Source of the DNA: a bacterium
GTDB lineage: Bacteria > Armatimonadota > Abditibacteriia > Abditibacteriales > Abditibacteriaceae
Direction of reading: 5' to 3'
NCBI GenBank assembly: GCA_004172935.1
Contig: SDZD01000013.1
Span: 62,001-126,000 of the forward strand
Length of the DNA: 64,000 bases
Position 1 is the stretch's first letter, and each line of letters starts with the position of its first letter. Shown one piece after another: positions 34,402 through 44,103 of this stretch. The notes below the pieces were generated by a model, which worked only from the letters and a program-made list of their open reading frames with translations, had not been told where the DNA came from and did not search any database. The position numbers and the translations under genes were made by a program.

Positions 34402-36981
34402 TTAAATCGCTCGTGCCGATAACTTTCCAAATAGCGCCTTGTTGCTATAAGAGCGCATACCCAGATTCCCCGAAGTGAACGTCGCGTCAGTCGCTTCTAT
34501 AATGGGCGTGTCCATATTATCGAGCCACACGCGGAATTGTGGGCCGCGCGCTTCCACCCGTATGTGGTGAACCTTTCCAGCCTCGATAGTGGCTGGCTTG
34601 CTGACCGCTGGTAACCACTTGTAATCCGATTTACCGAACACAATGGCATCGGCCTCAGCGTTAAGGCCCACATAGTAGCCCTGATAGTGGTCGGTTCCAA
34701 CCGAGGCGTTGTTGGCCCTGAAGATAACGCCCGCATCACCTTTATCACCGACGATAACATCGGCATCGTAAACGAAATCGGCGAACACAGCATGGGTAGC
34801 GATGCCCTTAGCCGACTGCGGCAAGGCTAACTTACCGTCGCGCATAAAGCTGCCACGATGCACCAACCAACGTTGCGTGTAGTCGCCCGTGAAATCCTCG
34901 CTCCAGTTTTTCAGCGGAGCAGGCGGCGTCCCGATGACCGGAAACTCGGAGATGCGCAGCATCTGCGAACCGAACGGCACCAATTCCAAAGTCTGGGTTG
35001 GCGCATTCGACGCGACAGGCGAAACCGGCGGCTCGTGAGGCAGACGCCCATCAAAGCGCATCGTCCACTCGTCTAACCGCTTGCCCTGCACACGCAATGC
35101 GATAGGCGATTTGCCAGCTTCAAACGGGTCGGTGCCAACCTTTTTCTTCACGACTTGAAAAGAGTTCGCCGCGTTGGTCGCATTGAGAACGAGGCCAAAG
35201 TTCCACGCCGAATCGGTCGTCACATCATACGACTCGAAACCGGCCAACTTACTCTCCTCATACGACTTCCAATTCTCATTCAAGCCCAGAGCGTAGACCA
35301 ATGGGCCACGACGCACCGAAACCGCGCCATTTGTCCCCTCCATCACCTGTACCGTCATAGGGAAGGTGATTTCGATTCGGTCGCCATTCTTCCACGTGCG
35401 GTCGATAGTTGCATATGTTCCCGCCTTGATGCCAGTTTGAGTCGAACCATTGACCTTGATTTGCGGCTTCTGGCACCACGTCGGAACGCGCAATTGCAGC
35501 GGGAATTTGGTGTCCGCGCCCACGCTGACGCTCATACGAATGGTTTCTTCAAACGGATAGTTCGTCTCGCAGCTAATGGTCGCGGTTTTTCCACCCGCCA
35601 CCATAGCGCTCACCTGAGAAGGCACATAGGCCATAACAGCTAAGCCGCCATCACTCGTCGCCGCCCACGAGTTTTGCGCCAATTTCGGCCAACCCATGTG
35701 CAGGTTGTAGCAGCAACAGGGGAAGCCCGAACGTGGCGCCGGGGCACGGTCATCACCATGATCGTCGGTGTAGCCTACCGAGCCGCGAACAGCCGCCACG
35801 TTGTTGGAAATCGTGTAATACACGTGCTGGCGGAAATCTTTGGAAAACGCGGCGGGCAGTGCGTTGAACGCCATCAATTCCAGTTCATCGCCTAGACGCG
35901 CCTCGCCCAAAATCCGCATCGCGGTTTCGGTACTCAGCATATGTTCGACAGTCGAACACGTCTCCACGCCCTCAACAGTCGAGCGCCCCGATAAGCGCTC
36001 GGCTCCAGTATTGATGCCAAAGGGAGTACCGTGGTCGTGCATCAAATGCGTCACCCCGGCCCGGTAAGCCTCCCGGTCTTCGATTTTGCCCGACCGCTGC
36101 GAATACACCACCGGCATCTTCAAAGCCTGCGGCACGTTAACGTTGTGTGTGGGGTGGAAGTCGCCGCCGTTGTAATCGAGGAACTGGTTCTCGGTAAAAA
36201 TCTGGCGCCACGGGTAGGCTTGCTGCTCCAATAAATCGGTGAGCGGCAACAGGAAGTCGTCGCCGGTGCGATTGTACAACCACAGCACTGTGTCGATTTC
36301 ATCGCCCGCGCGGGCGCGCCCCCAATCGCGCAGAGGGCGCGCGGGCAGGTTATCGGCCATGTGGCGATAATACTTCGTCAAAAACGGCACCACGCGCGCA
36401 TCGCCGCTGGCTTCGGCATAGTCGCGCAGCAAGTAGGTCGCGACCATACGTGGCCACCAGTCATCGTTCTTCTTCGGCCCGAAAAAGCCATCTTCGCGCT
36501 GACTCGCCAAAATCGGCTCGACCCAGGCACTAACCTTGGCCTTCAAATTGGCATCGTCCAGCGTGTAAGCCAGAACAACTAGCCCCTTCACATAATACGG
36601 GCCTTTCTCCCAATCTTCGCCGTCGCCGCCCTTCCAAGCGCTGTTAGACGCAGTAGCGGGCAGAACCTCTTCAGCATGACCTGTCAAACCGTCGCGTTGA
36701 AGTTCGAGTTGATGAAGCAGCCATCCTCGCGCTTTAACGCTGCCGAGCGGCAGGGCAACAAATGGCGATGGCTTCAGCGGAGCACGAACTGGCACCGCAG
36801 TACGAAAGCCCAGTGCGTGAGGTGCCATTTGCACGGCTTCAGCTTCTTCGGCGCCCACTTCAGCACCGAAACCTTTCTTATTCCAATCAGCGCTGGCGAT
36901 AGCAATAGCTCCCATAGCGGTTAGTTGCAGCAAACGGCGGCGTGGTAGAGGGGCATTAGCATCAGATAAATCTCGCTTCAT
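34402..36981 (-). CDS. GH127/DUF1680-like glycoside hydrolase, Tat-exported
   Basis: 859 residues. The N-terminus (PRRRLLQLTAMGAIAIASA) is a twin-arginine signal. The main domain is an (alpha/alpha)6 barrel of the beta-L-arabinofuranosidase family: KGPYYVKGLVVLAYTL, the cysteine/glutamate site in VEGVETCSTVEHMLSTE and GFPCCCYNLHMGWPKLAQN (zinc-binding Cys/Glu in characterised GH127 enzymes), and VRRGPLVYALG. The last 190 residues (EDFTGDYTQRWLVHRGSF, DAGVIFRANNAS, HHIRVEARGPQFRVWLDN) form a concanavalin-like DUF1080-type sugar-binding module. It is divergent from an AraC regulator that probably controls it. Confidence 0.85.
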   Translation of the reverse strand: MKRDLSDANAPLPRRRLLQLTAMGAIAIASADWNKKGFGAEVGAEEAEAVQMAPHALGFRTAVPVRAPLKPSPFVALPLGSVKARGWLLHQLELQRDGLTGHAEEVLPATASNSAWKGGDGEDWEKGPYYVKGLVVLAYTLDDANLKAKVSAWVEPILASQREDGFFGPKKNDDWWPRMVATYLLRDYAEASGDARVVPFLTKYYRHMADNLPARPLRDWGRARAGDEIDTVLWLYNRTGDDFLLPLTDLLEQQAYPWRQIFTENQFLDYNGGDFHPTHNVNVPQALKMPVVYSQRSGKIEDREAYRAGVTHLMHDHGTPFGINTGAERLSGRSTVEGVETCSTVEHMLSTETAMRILGEARLGDELELMAFNALPAAFSKDFRQHVYYTISNNVAAVRGSVGYTDDHGDDRAPAPRSGFPCCCYNLHMGWPKLAQNSWAATSDGGLAVMAYVPSQVSAMVAGGKTATISCETNYPFEETIRMSVSVGADTKFPLQLRVPTWCQKPQIKVNGSTQTGIKAGTYATIDRTWKNGDRIEITFPMTVQVMEGTNGAVSVRRGPLVYALGLNENWKSYEESKLAGFESYDVTTDSAWNFGLVLNATNAANSFQVVKKKVGTDPFEAGKSPIALRVQGKRLDEWTMRFDGRLPHEPPVSPVASNAPTQTLELVPFGSQMLRISEFPVIGTPPAPLKNWSEDFTGDYTQRWLVHRGSFMRDGKLALPQSAKGIATHAVFADFVYDADVIVGDKGDAGVIFRANNASVGTDHYQGYYVGLNAEADAIVFGKSDYKWLPAVSKPATIEAGKVHHIRVEARGPQFRVWLDNMDTPIIEATDATFTSGNLGMRSYSNKALFGKLSARAI

Positions 36982-37162
36982 ATAAGGAACGGGTACTTTT
37001 TCTAAGACTCGCGAAAACAGTGTTCGTTACAAAATAAGTCTGCTCCAATAACCCGCTATGAGGTATTAGAATAGAATGTAGAAAAGTTGGACTTTTTGGA
37101 TTATTTCCCTTCGCGCTTTCTTCGCCGATACAACAGCCAAATAAGCTTGCATCTTCATATCC

Positions 37163-37978
37163 ATGAGTAGCACATTATCGCTCGGAGGCCACTTGCCACT
37201 CGACTCGCAGCGCGCCGGGTTGATGATGTCGCGCGGCATAGGGCGCCATATCAACCGCACAGCCGACTTTTTCGTGCTGCTCTTCGTGCGCGAGGGCGTG
37301 CTTCACATCGAAGAACTCGGCACAGCATTCGAGGTTCAGGCAGGCCAATCGCTGTTACTTTGGCCCGGACGGCGCCACGGCGGCACCAAAGACTACGACG
37401 AGAACCTGCAATTCTACTGGCTGCACTTCAACCTCACCGATATTGGGGAAGACCACCCTGCCCTCTCCATTCCCCAGTACACCAACGTCACTCGCCCCGA
37501 CTTCGTCACCGAGCTTTTCCGCCGCTATCTCGATGACCAAGAAACCGGGCACCTACAACCGCTGGGCGCTGCCCTCTATTCGTGGATGATTTTAATGGAA
37601 ATATCGGATACCCGCCCCCCACTGGATACGGGCGCGGCAACCTCGTTGGCCGGACGGGCCTACGCCTTTGTCCGCACCCACTTCCACGAAAAAATAACCG
37701 CCTCCGATGTCGCCTTCGCCTTAGGCTACAACTCCCAGTATCTGGGCCGCGTCTTCCAGCGCACCTATAACCAATCGCTCGCCGAAGCCATCCGCCGCGC
37801 CCGCATCAGTCACGCGAAATCACTACTCCTCCACACCAACCACAACGTCGGCGAAATCGCCCGACTCAGCGGTTTCGAGGACACCACCTACTTCCAGCGC
37901 GTCTTCAAACAACTCGAAGGCATGACGCCGCTGCGCTTCCGCCGCCTCCACGCCCGCATGATGATCAATAACTCATAA
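37163..37978 (+). CDS. AraC-family transcriptional regulator
   Basis: 271 residues. N-terminal cupin ligand domain (FFVLLFVREGVLHIEE, QAGQSLLLWPGRRHGG) and two C-terminal helix-turn-helix motifs (ITASDVAFALGYNSQYLGRV and VGEIARLSGFEDTTYFQRVF), with KQLEGMTPLRFRRL as the usual AraC tail. Divergent from the GH127-like gene, with 181 bases between starts, so regulation of that gene in response to a sugar is the simplest reading. Confidence 0.92.
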   Translation: MSSTLSLGGHLPLDSQRAGLMMSRGIGRHINRTADFFVLLFVREGVLHIEELGTAFEVQAGQSLLLWPGRRHGGTKDYDENLQFYWLHFNLTDIGEDHPALSIPQYTNVTRPDFVTELFRRYLDDQETGHLQPLGAALYSWMILMEISDTRPPLDTGAATSLAGRAYAFVRTHFHEKITASDVAFALGYNSQYLGRVFQRTYNQSLAEAIRRARISHAKSLLLHTNHNVGEIARLSGFEDTTYFQRVFKQLEGMTPLRFRRLHARMMINNS

Positions 37979-38063
37979 TTCGCTTGGCGCGACTCTTGCA
38001 CCAATTTTATCACTGGAAACATAATTAAATTTCCATCGATAACAATTCACGGAGTAAGCGAAT

Positions 38064-38792
38064 ATGAGCATCAATAATAGAGTCGCCCTCATCACGGGCG
38101 CCAATAAAGGCATCGGTTTAGAGATCGCGCGCCAACTCGGCCAAAATGGCCTGACGGTGTTGGTAGGCGCCCGCGACGCAGGACGCGGCGAAGAGGCAAC
38201 ACAGACACTTCAAAGCGAAGGAGTGGACGCGCGTTTTGTGGCAATAGATGTCAACGATCAGAGTAGCATCGAAGCCGCAGCAAAAACTATCGAGTCCGAT
38301 TTCGGTCGTCTGGATGTTCTCGTCAACAACGCAGGTGTAGCACTCGAATCCACGGGAGCCAGCGAAGCAAGTCTTGAGGTAGTGCGCCGTACCTTCGACA
38401 CCAACTTCTTCGGCGTTGTCGCAGTGACACAGGCGCTTTTGCCGCTGATTCGCAAAAGCGAATCGGGACGCATCGTCAATGTGTCGAGTGGACTCGGGTC
38501 GCTCACCCAGTTAAGCGACCCATCCAACCAATATTACGCGGTCAACCCGTTCGGCTACAACGCCTCGAAATCAGCCCTCAACGCCTTCACCGTCAGCCTT
38601 GCAAAAGAACTGCGCGACACCAACATCAAAGTCAACTCCGCCGACCCCGGCTACACCGCCACCGACTTGAACGGAAACAGCGGCCCGCAAACGATACCCG
38701 AAGGCGCCCAATCATCGGTGACGCTGGCACTGCTGCCAGACGATGGCCCCACAGGTGGCTTCTTCGAGGCTAAAGGCCCGGTAGCGTGGTAA
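38064..38792 (+). CDS. Short-chain dehydrogenase/reductase
   Basis: 242-residue classical SDR. Cofactor motif TGANKGIG (NADPH-type), NNAG at LDVLVNNAGVAL, catalytic Ser in IVNVSSGLGS, and Tyr/Lys in YNASKSALNAF (YxxxK). It resembles the plant carbonyl reductase/(+)-neomenthol dehydrogenase-like group. A GGAG ribosome site precedes the ATG. Followed 19 bases later by an NmrA-like gene, so co-transcribed. Confidence 0.93.
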   Translation: MSINNRVALITGANKGIGLEIARQLGQNGLTVLVGARDAGRGEEATQTLQSEGVDARFVAIDVNDQSSIEAAAKTIESDFGRLDVLVNNAGVALESTGASEASLEVVRRTFDTNFFGVVAVTQALLPLIRKSESGRIVNVSSGLGSLTQLSDPSNQYYAVNPFGYNASKSALNAFTVSLAKELRDTNIKVNSADPGYTATDLNGNSGPQTIPEGAQSSVTLALLPDDGPTGGFFEAKGPVAW

Positions 38793-38811
38793 GCACAACA
38801 GGACACACACC

Positions 38812-39687
38812 ATGAGCCAATCGCTATTTTTCGTATCCGGCATCACTGGTCATGTAGGTGGCGCAACCATGCGCCACCTGCTGGAAAAGGGCCACAAAGT
38901 ACGCGCCTTAGTGCGCGACCCTCAAAAAGCCACCGAATGGGAGCAGAAAGGCGTCGAACTCCATCAAGGCGACCTCAACGATTCCACCGCCCTCGCCACA
39001 GCGATGCAAGGAGTCGATGGCGCCTTCCTGATGCAGCCCCCCACTCCAAGCCCCTCACCTGATTTCTCGGAAGCCAAAGCTAACATCGTCAGCTTTACCG
39101 AGGCTCTGAAACAGGCACCACCCCTACGCTTGGTAGCGCTCTCCTCGGTCGGCTCACAGCAAAGCAGCGGACTCGGCAACATCACCGCCACTCACCTTCT
39201 CGAAGAAGCATTAGGCAGCCAACCATTCCCCACCGCCTTCGTCCGCGCGGGTTCGTTCTTCGAGAACTTCATCAACAGCCTTGATGTAGCAGAAAAAACA
39301 GGCGTCTTCTACAGCTTCTTACAGCCCACCGACCGCGCTTTCCCAATGGTCGCCACCGACGACATCGGAAAAGAAATCGCCCACTTGCTGACATCCGAGT
39401 GGAGCGGCAAAAGAATCATCGAACTCGGCTCCCGAATCAGCCCCGACGAGTTATCGGGAGCAATGAGCGAAGTATTAGGCCGCGAAGTCACCGCCCAAGC
39501 TATCCCTCGCGACCAATGGGCAAAAACCCTCGAATCAATTGGTATGCCCCCCGGCACAACCAGCAGCTTCGAGGAAATGGAAGCCGGATTCAACTCAGGC
39601 TGGATTGATTTCGGCATCCCCGGCACCGAACCAGTCGCTGGCACCACCATACCCACCCAAGTCTTCGCAGAAGCGCGAAAGGCATGA
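38812..39687 (+). CDS. NmrA-like NAD(P)-binding protein
   Basis: 291 residues of the atypical SDR (NmrA/azoreductase-like) group: Rossmann motif VSGITGHVGGATMRHLL, ALVRDPQK, GDLNDSTALATAMQGVDGAFL and PFPTAFVRAGSFFENFI. The classical YxxxK is absent, as in NmrA-type proteins that often sense or bind NADP. Substrate unknown. Confidence 0.88.
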   Translation: MSQSLFFVSGITGHVGGATMRHLLEKGHKVRALVRDPQKATEWEQKGVELHQGDLNDSTALATAMQGVDGAFLMQPPTPSPSPDFSEAKANIVSFTEALKQAPPLRLVALSSVGSQQSSGLGNITATHLLEEALGSQPFPTAFVRAGSFFENFINSLDVAEKTGVFYSFLQPTDRAFPMVATDDIGKEIAHLLTSEWSGKRIIELGSRISPDELSGAMSEVLGREVTAQAIPRDQWAKTLESIGMPPGTTSSFEEMEAGFNSGWIDFGIPGTEPVAGTTIPTQVFAEARKA

Positions 39688-39839
39688 TTATAGTGAAGAG
39701 GAGTTACCTGTTCGCGAAAAGACTGTCGCGCCTCGGTGAGTGGTTCCTCTCCACGGAGTGGGGAGGTTAGGAGGGGCAAAGACGCCAGAGTCTTACGGTT
39801 CGGACAACTACATAGCTTCTAATGAATTACGGACATTTC

Positions 39840-39868
39840 GTAGGGGCAACCCACGTGGTTGCCCATCA
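39840..39868. repeat. Palindromic repeat of the GTAGGGGC type
   Basis: GTAGGGGCAACC followed by CACGT and GGTTGCCC gives an 8-bp hairpin. It has the same plan (GTAGGGGC, hairpin, loop of about five bases) as the repeats at 2666-2792 and 60432-60485 with other stem bases. The 39688-39933 gap holds no gene; just before lies a further palindromic stretch (CTCTCCACGGAGTGGGGAG, 39747-39765). Confidence 0.6.
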
Positions 39869-39933
39869 TTCCGGTTGCTCGTTTGTAGGAAGAACGTGAT
39901 TTACGGGCAATTGTGACGATGGGCAACCGAATC

Positions 39934-40905
39934 TTATTTATGTCCCACCGCCACCTCGCGCATCAAATCCAGGAAGCCCTTCAAAACAGGCGAGGTATTA
40001 TCGCGGCGCCATGCAAGCCCTGTCTCTACCAACGGTGTACTTTGCGTCAATGACCGATATTCGACTCCGGGGCGGCGCAGATTACCGACCGATTGGGGTA
40101 CAAGCGCGATGCCCATTCCAGCCGATACCAGACTCACAATAGTCTGCATCTGAATCGCTTCCTGACCAATGGTGGGCGTGAGGCCAGCCGCATGAAACAC
40201 CGAGAGAATTGAATCATAAAGCCCCGGCGAAATGGCGCGTGGAAAGATAATCAGCGGTAGCGGCGGCACCTCGCGCAAATCAGCAACGCGCCTGCCGCGT
40301 AGTTCAAGCAAACGCGCGGGCGAGGCCAGAATCAGCGGCTCATTCAACACAGGCAAATACTCCAATTCTCCCTTCGCTCTATCTGGCAATGGTGGCAGCA
40401 GTAACCCCGCATCAATGCGCCCTTCGAGCAACTCTTCCAACTGCAAATCGGAAGTGGCCTCCTGCAATGTAATTTGTACTTGCGGATAAGCGGCGCGGTA
40501 AGCCCTCAAAAATGGCGGCAACACGCTGTAATCAGCCGACGAAACGAACGCCAGCGCCAACTTCCCCGCTTCGCCCGAAGCCGCCCGCTTCACCAATGCG
40601 GGCAACTCATCGGCTTGCATCAGCAAACGCCGCGCTTCGGGTAGCAACGCCGCCCCGGCAACAGTCAGCGCCACACCGCGCCGATTGCGGTCGAACAGTG
40701 CCGCCCCTAACAATTCCTCCAATGCGAAGATGGTCTGCGATAATGGCGGCTGAGTCATGTGCAACCGCTTCGCTGCGCGCCCGAAATGCAACTCCTCAGC
40801 GACAGTCACGAAGTAACGCAGTTGACGCAGTTCGATGTGGCTGAATACCCCCTGTGATTCTCTTCGCATATCACAGGGCATTAAATCATATATTGGACAA
40901 CTCAT
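39934..40905 (-). CDS. LysR-family transcriptional regulator
   Basis: 323 residues. Winged HTH near the N-terminus (ELRQLRYFVTVAEELHFGRA, LHMTQPPLSQTIFALEELLG) and a periplasmic-binding-like effector domain of the CbbR/BenM type. The start codon is uncertain: ATGs at 40905, 40881 and 40869 are in frame; TAGGGG lies before the first. Divergent from ilvD with a gap of 44 bases, so it may control ilvD or itself. Confidence 0.92.
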   Translation of the reverse strand: MSCPIYDLMPCDMRRESQGVFSHIELRQLRYFVTVAEELHFGRAAKRLHMTQPPLSQTIFALEELLGAALFDRNRRGVALTVAGAALLPEARRLLMQADELPALVKRAASGEAGKLALAFVSSADYSVLPPFLRAYRAAYPQVQITLQEATSDLQLEELLEGRIDAGLLLPPLPDRAKGELEYLPVLNEPLILASPARLLELRGRRVADLREVPPLPLIIFPRAISPGLYDSILSVFHAAGLTPTIGQEAIQMQTIVSLVSAGMGIALVPQSVGNLRRPGVEYRSLTQSTPLVETGLAWRRDNTSPVLKGFLDLMREVAVGHK

Positions 40906-40949
40906 GGCGCCCCTAGCATCCTAATTCCCCTTCTGCTTTTAGAGATTCC

Positions 40950-42812
40950 ATGCCCACATATCGTTCACATACAACTACTCAAGGCCGCAACATGGCAGGC
41001 GCGCGCGCATTATGGCGCGCCACCGGCATGAAAGATGGCGATTTCAACAAACCGATCATCGCCGTCGTCAACTCGTTCACCCAGTTCGTTCCCGGTCACG
41101 TCCACCTCAAGGATTTGGGCCAGTTGGTCGCCCGCGAAATCGAAGCCTCCGGCGGCGTCGCCAAGGAATTCAACACTATCGCCGTCGATGATGGCATCGC
41201 TATGGGTCACGGCGGCATGTTGTATTCGCTGCCCTCACGCGACCTCATCGCCGACTCCGTCGAGTACATGGTCAACGCCCACTGCGCCGACGCGATGGTG
41301 TGCATCTCGAACTGCGACAAAATCACTCCCGGCATGTTGATGGCCGCGATGCGCCTCAATATCCCGGTTGTCTTCGTCTCTGGCGGCCCGATGGAAGCGG
41401 GCAAAGTGGTCAAGGTCGTCAACAACACCGAAAAGACCGTCAAGCTCGACCTCATCGACGCCATGATTAAAGCGGGCGACGCTTCGATTTCCGATGAGGA
41501 AGTCGCCGAAGTCGAGCGCTCGGCTTGTCCCACCTGTGGCTCCTGCTCTGGTATGTTCACCGCCAACTCGATGAACTGCCTCACCGAAGCTCTCGGCCTC
41601 TCGCTCCCCGGCAATGGCACCATCGTCGCCACCCACTCCGACCGCAAAGAGTTGTTCTTGAAGGCGGGCCGACTCATCGTTGAAATCGCCAAGCGCCACT
41701 ACGAGCAGGACGACTACTCGGTTCTGCCGCGTAGCATCGCCACCAAAACAGCCTTCGAAAACGCGATGGCCCTCGACGTTTCGATGGGCGGCTCCACCAA
41801 CACCGTTCTGCACTTGCTCGCCGCCGCACACGAAGCCGAAGTCGAGTTCACGATGGCCGACATCGACCGCATCTCGCGTAACGTGCCCTGCCTGTGCAAA
41901 GTGGCCCCGATGACCGATAAGTACCACATCGAAGATGTACATCGCGCGGGTGGCATCATCGCAATCCTCGGCGAGTTGGCCCGCGCTGGCCTCATCGACA
42001 CGTCGCTACCCACCATCCACAGCCCGTCCATCGGCGCCGCCATCGAGAAGTACGACATCAGCCGCACCGACAACAAAAAAGTACATCAGTTGTTCCGCGC
42101 TGCGCCGGGTGGTGTGCCCACACAGGTCGCCTTCTCGCAAAGCGAGCGCTACGACGAAAACGACCTCGACCGAAGCGAAGGCTGTATCCGCGACCGTGCG
42201 CACGCCTACTCACAAGATGGCGGTCTGGCCGTTCTGTATGGCAACATCGCCGAAAAAGGCTGCATCGTGAAAACCGCTGGCGTAGACGAAAGCATTCTCA
42301 AATTCTCCGGCAAAGCGCGCGTTTTCGAAAGCCAGGACGACGCGGTTCAGGGCATCATTGGCAAAACCGTCCATGCTGGCGATGTCGTCATCATCCGCTA
42401 CGAAGGCCCGAAAGGCGGCCCCGGTATGCAAGAGATGCTATATCCCACGTCCTATATCAAGGCGATGGGCCTTGGCAAAGCCTGCGCTCTGTTCACCGAT
42501 GGACGCTTTTCCGGCGGCTCATCGGGCCTCGTCATCGGGCACGCCTCGCCCGAAGCAGCCGAAGGCGGCGCAATAGGTTTGGTGGAGGAAGGCGATATGC
42601 TCGACATCGACATCCCCGCCCGCACTATCAATTTGCGCGTCAGCGCCGAAGAACTGGCGCACCGTCGCGCCGCTATGGAAGCACGCGGCGCCGACGCATG
42701 GCAGCCAGTAAACCGCGACCGCTATGTGTCGCAAGCCCTGCAAGCCTACGCCGCCCTGACGACTTCCGCCGACCGAGGCGCAGTCCGCGACCTCTCGCAA
42801 CTCAAGCGCTGA
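40950..42812 (+). CDS. ilvD: Dihydroxy-acid dehydratase
   Basis: Iron-sulfur dehydratase that forms 2-keto acids in valine, leucine and isoleucine synthesis. 620 residues, E. coli-type length. Cluster and substrate motifs are intact: [75 protein letters not shown] and [20 protein letters not shown]. The three cluster cysteines lie in CDK, CPTCGSC blocks. It has its own terminator at 42833. Confidence 0.97.
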   Translation: MPTYRSHTTTQGRNMAGARALWRATGMKDGDFNKPIIAVVNSFTQFVPGHVHLKDLGQLVAREIEASGGVAKEFNTIAVDDGIAMGHGGMLYSLPSRDLIADSVEYMVNAHCADAMVCISNCDKITPGMLMAAMRLNIPVVFVSGGPMEAGKVVKVVNNTEKTVKLDLIDAMIKAGDASISDEEVAEVERSACPTCGSCSGMFTANSMNCLTEALGLSLPGNGTIVATHSDRKELFLKAGRLIVEIAKRHYEQDDYSVLPRSIATKTAFENAMALDVSMGGSTNTVLHLLAAAHEAEVEFTMADIDRISRNVPCLCKVAPMTDKYHIEDVHRAGGIIAILGELARAGLIDTSLPTIHSPSIGAAIEKYDISRTDNKKVHQLFRAAPGGVPTQVAFSQSERYDENDLDRSEGCIRDRAHAYSQDGGLAVLYGNIAEKGCIVKTAGVDESILKFSGKARVFESQDDAVQGIIGKTVHAGDVVIIRYEGPKGGPGMQEMLYPTSYIKAMGLGKACALFTDGRFSGGSSGLVIGHASPEAAEGGAIGLVEEGDMLDIDIPARTINLRVSAEELAHRRAAMEARGADAWQPVNRDRYVSQALQAYAALTTSADRGAVRDLSQLKR

Positions 42813-42832
42813 CACAACGATAATAGCAAGCC

Positions 42833-42865
42833 AAAAGGTTCGCGGGAAATCCCGCGAACCTTTTT
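42833..42865 (+). terminator. Rho-independent terminator of ilvD
   Basis: AAAAGGTTCGCGGGA and TCCCGCGAACCTTTT form a stem with a two-to-four-base loop, then T residues. Symmetric, but there is no minus-strand gene close by. Confidence 0.92.
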
Positions 42866-42989
42866 CTTTATGACGAAATCCCCCCGTAATATTCAGCAGA
42901 AGTTACAGCCCATGATAGGGAAATTATTGTCGGCATGGTCAGGGTAATCCCTCAATAGCAGTGATCGTGGCACATCTTCTGCGATAGCA

Positions 42990-43040
42990 ACGCGCAGCTT
43001 CCGAGCGCCAGATTCTGCGCGCCTCGGCTCCGACACCTCC
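42990..43040 (+). promoter_or_regulatory. Structured leader of the molybdenum hydroxylase operon
   Basis: Upstream of the redoxin/iron-sulfur gene an imperfect stem CCGAGCGC...GCGCGCCTCGG is followed by CTCCGACACCTCCCGACTG. A Moco riboswitch would fit the context, but I could not fit its consensus, so only a possible RNA leader is claimed. Confidence 0.2.
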
Positions 43041-43066
43041 CGACTGACAGCATTCAGAGAAGTTTT

Positions 43067-44101
43067 ATGTCTGCACTTTTGAGCGCTCCACTGCAAATAG
43101 GCGATGTTATCGCCGATTGTTCCCTACCCGATGGCTCGCGCCTTTCTCAATTGCGCGGCCGTCCCGTCATTTTGGCGTTTGCTCCCGAAGCGTGGAACCC
43201 CGCGCATACCTACCAAAGCGAACTCTTCGCCCAAATTCTGAAGGATTTCGACGAGGGTGCCACCTTCATCGAAGCCTGTACCGACGACTGGCACAACTTC
43301 GACACCGAAAGCGATCTAGCCGCGCGTTTCGGTGTTAGCGGTAAACGTGCGCTTTTTCTCATCGATGAAGTGGGCATCCTTCGCTGGAAAATCGAGGTCG
43401 GCTCCAACGAAATCATCTCACTCGGCGAGGTCATCACGGCGCTCGAAACCTTAAAAGCCAAACCACAAAACGCGGGAGGCATTTCGCGGCGCGCTTTCCT
43501 GTCGGCCAGCTTAGCCGCCGCTGCAGTTCTGTCGTTGCCGTTGTCCAGCGCTCAAGCCGACCCGCAAATGCTCAAACCCGCAGTGGCGCGTGAGCAAACC
43601 GCGCCTCCGGCTCCCTACGAAACGGCAGGCACCATACCCGTCACTCTGCGCGTCAACGGCCAACCCCGCAAATTGCAACTCGAACCACGAGTCGCCCTAC
43701 TCGATGCCTTACGCGAGTACCTGCACCTTATGGGCACCAAAAAGGGTTGCGATCACGGCCAATGCGGCGCCTGTACAGTCCACGTCAACGGCGAGCGCCA
43801 ACTTTCCTGCCTCACCTTGGCTGTCATGAATCAGGGCAAGGAAATCACTACAATCGAAGGTTTGGCTTCCGGCGAAAACCTGCATCCAGTTCAAGCCGCC
43901 TTCATCAAGAACGATGCTTTCCAGTGCGGCTACTGCACTCCCGGCCAAATTATGTCGGCGGTTGCGCTCATTAAAGAAGGGCGCGCCCGCACCGACGCCG
44001 AAATCCGCGAAGCGATGAGCGGCAATCTCTGCCGCTGTGCGGCTTACCCAAACATCATCGCCGCCATCAAAGAAGTCCAAGGCGGGGTACGAGCGGTCTA
44101 A
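43067..44101 (+). CDS. Redoxin-like / PaoA-type [2Fe-2S] subunit fusion with internal Tat motif
   Basis: 344 residues. Residues 8-128 form a thioredoxin-fold redoxin domain (VILAFAPEAWNPAHTYQSEL), but the peroxidatic Cys of the WSPVCT motif is His47 here. A twin-arginine signal (SRRAFLSASLAAAAVLSLPL) sits at 140-160, inside the protein. The rest is a molybdenum hydroxylase small subunit like PaoA/YagT with all eight cluster cysteines (GCDHGQCGACTV...LSCL, QCGYCTPGQ, GNLCRCAAY). Between the two halves there is no Met, so the fusion is genuinely translated as one. Followed two bases later by the FAD subunit gene. Confidence 0.9.
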   Translation: MSALLSAPLQIGDVIADCSLPDGSRLSQLRGRPVILAFAPEAWNPAHTYQSELFAQILKDFDEGATFIEACTDDWHNFDTESDLAARFGVSGKRALFLIDEVGILRWKIEVGSNEIISLGEVITALETLKAKPQNAGGISRRAFLSASLAAAAVLSLPLSSAQADPQMLKPAVAREQTAPPAPYETAGTIPVTLRVNGQPRKLQLEPRVALLDALREYLHLMGTKKGCDHGQCGACTVHVNGERQLSCLTLAVMNQGKEITTIEGLASGENLHPVQAAFIKNDAFQCGYCTPGQIMSAVALIKEGRARTDAEIREAMSGNLCRCAAYPNIIAAIKEVQGGVRAV

Positions 44102-44103
44102 TT

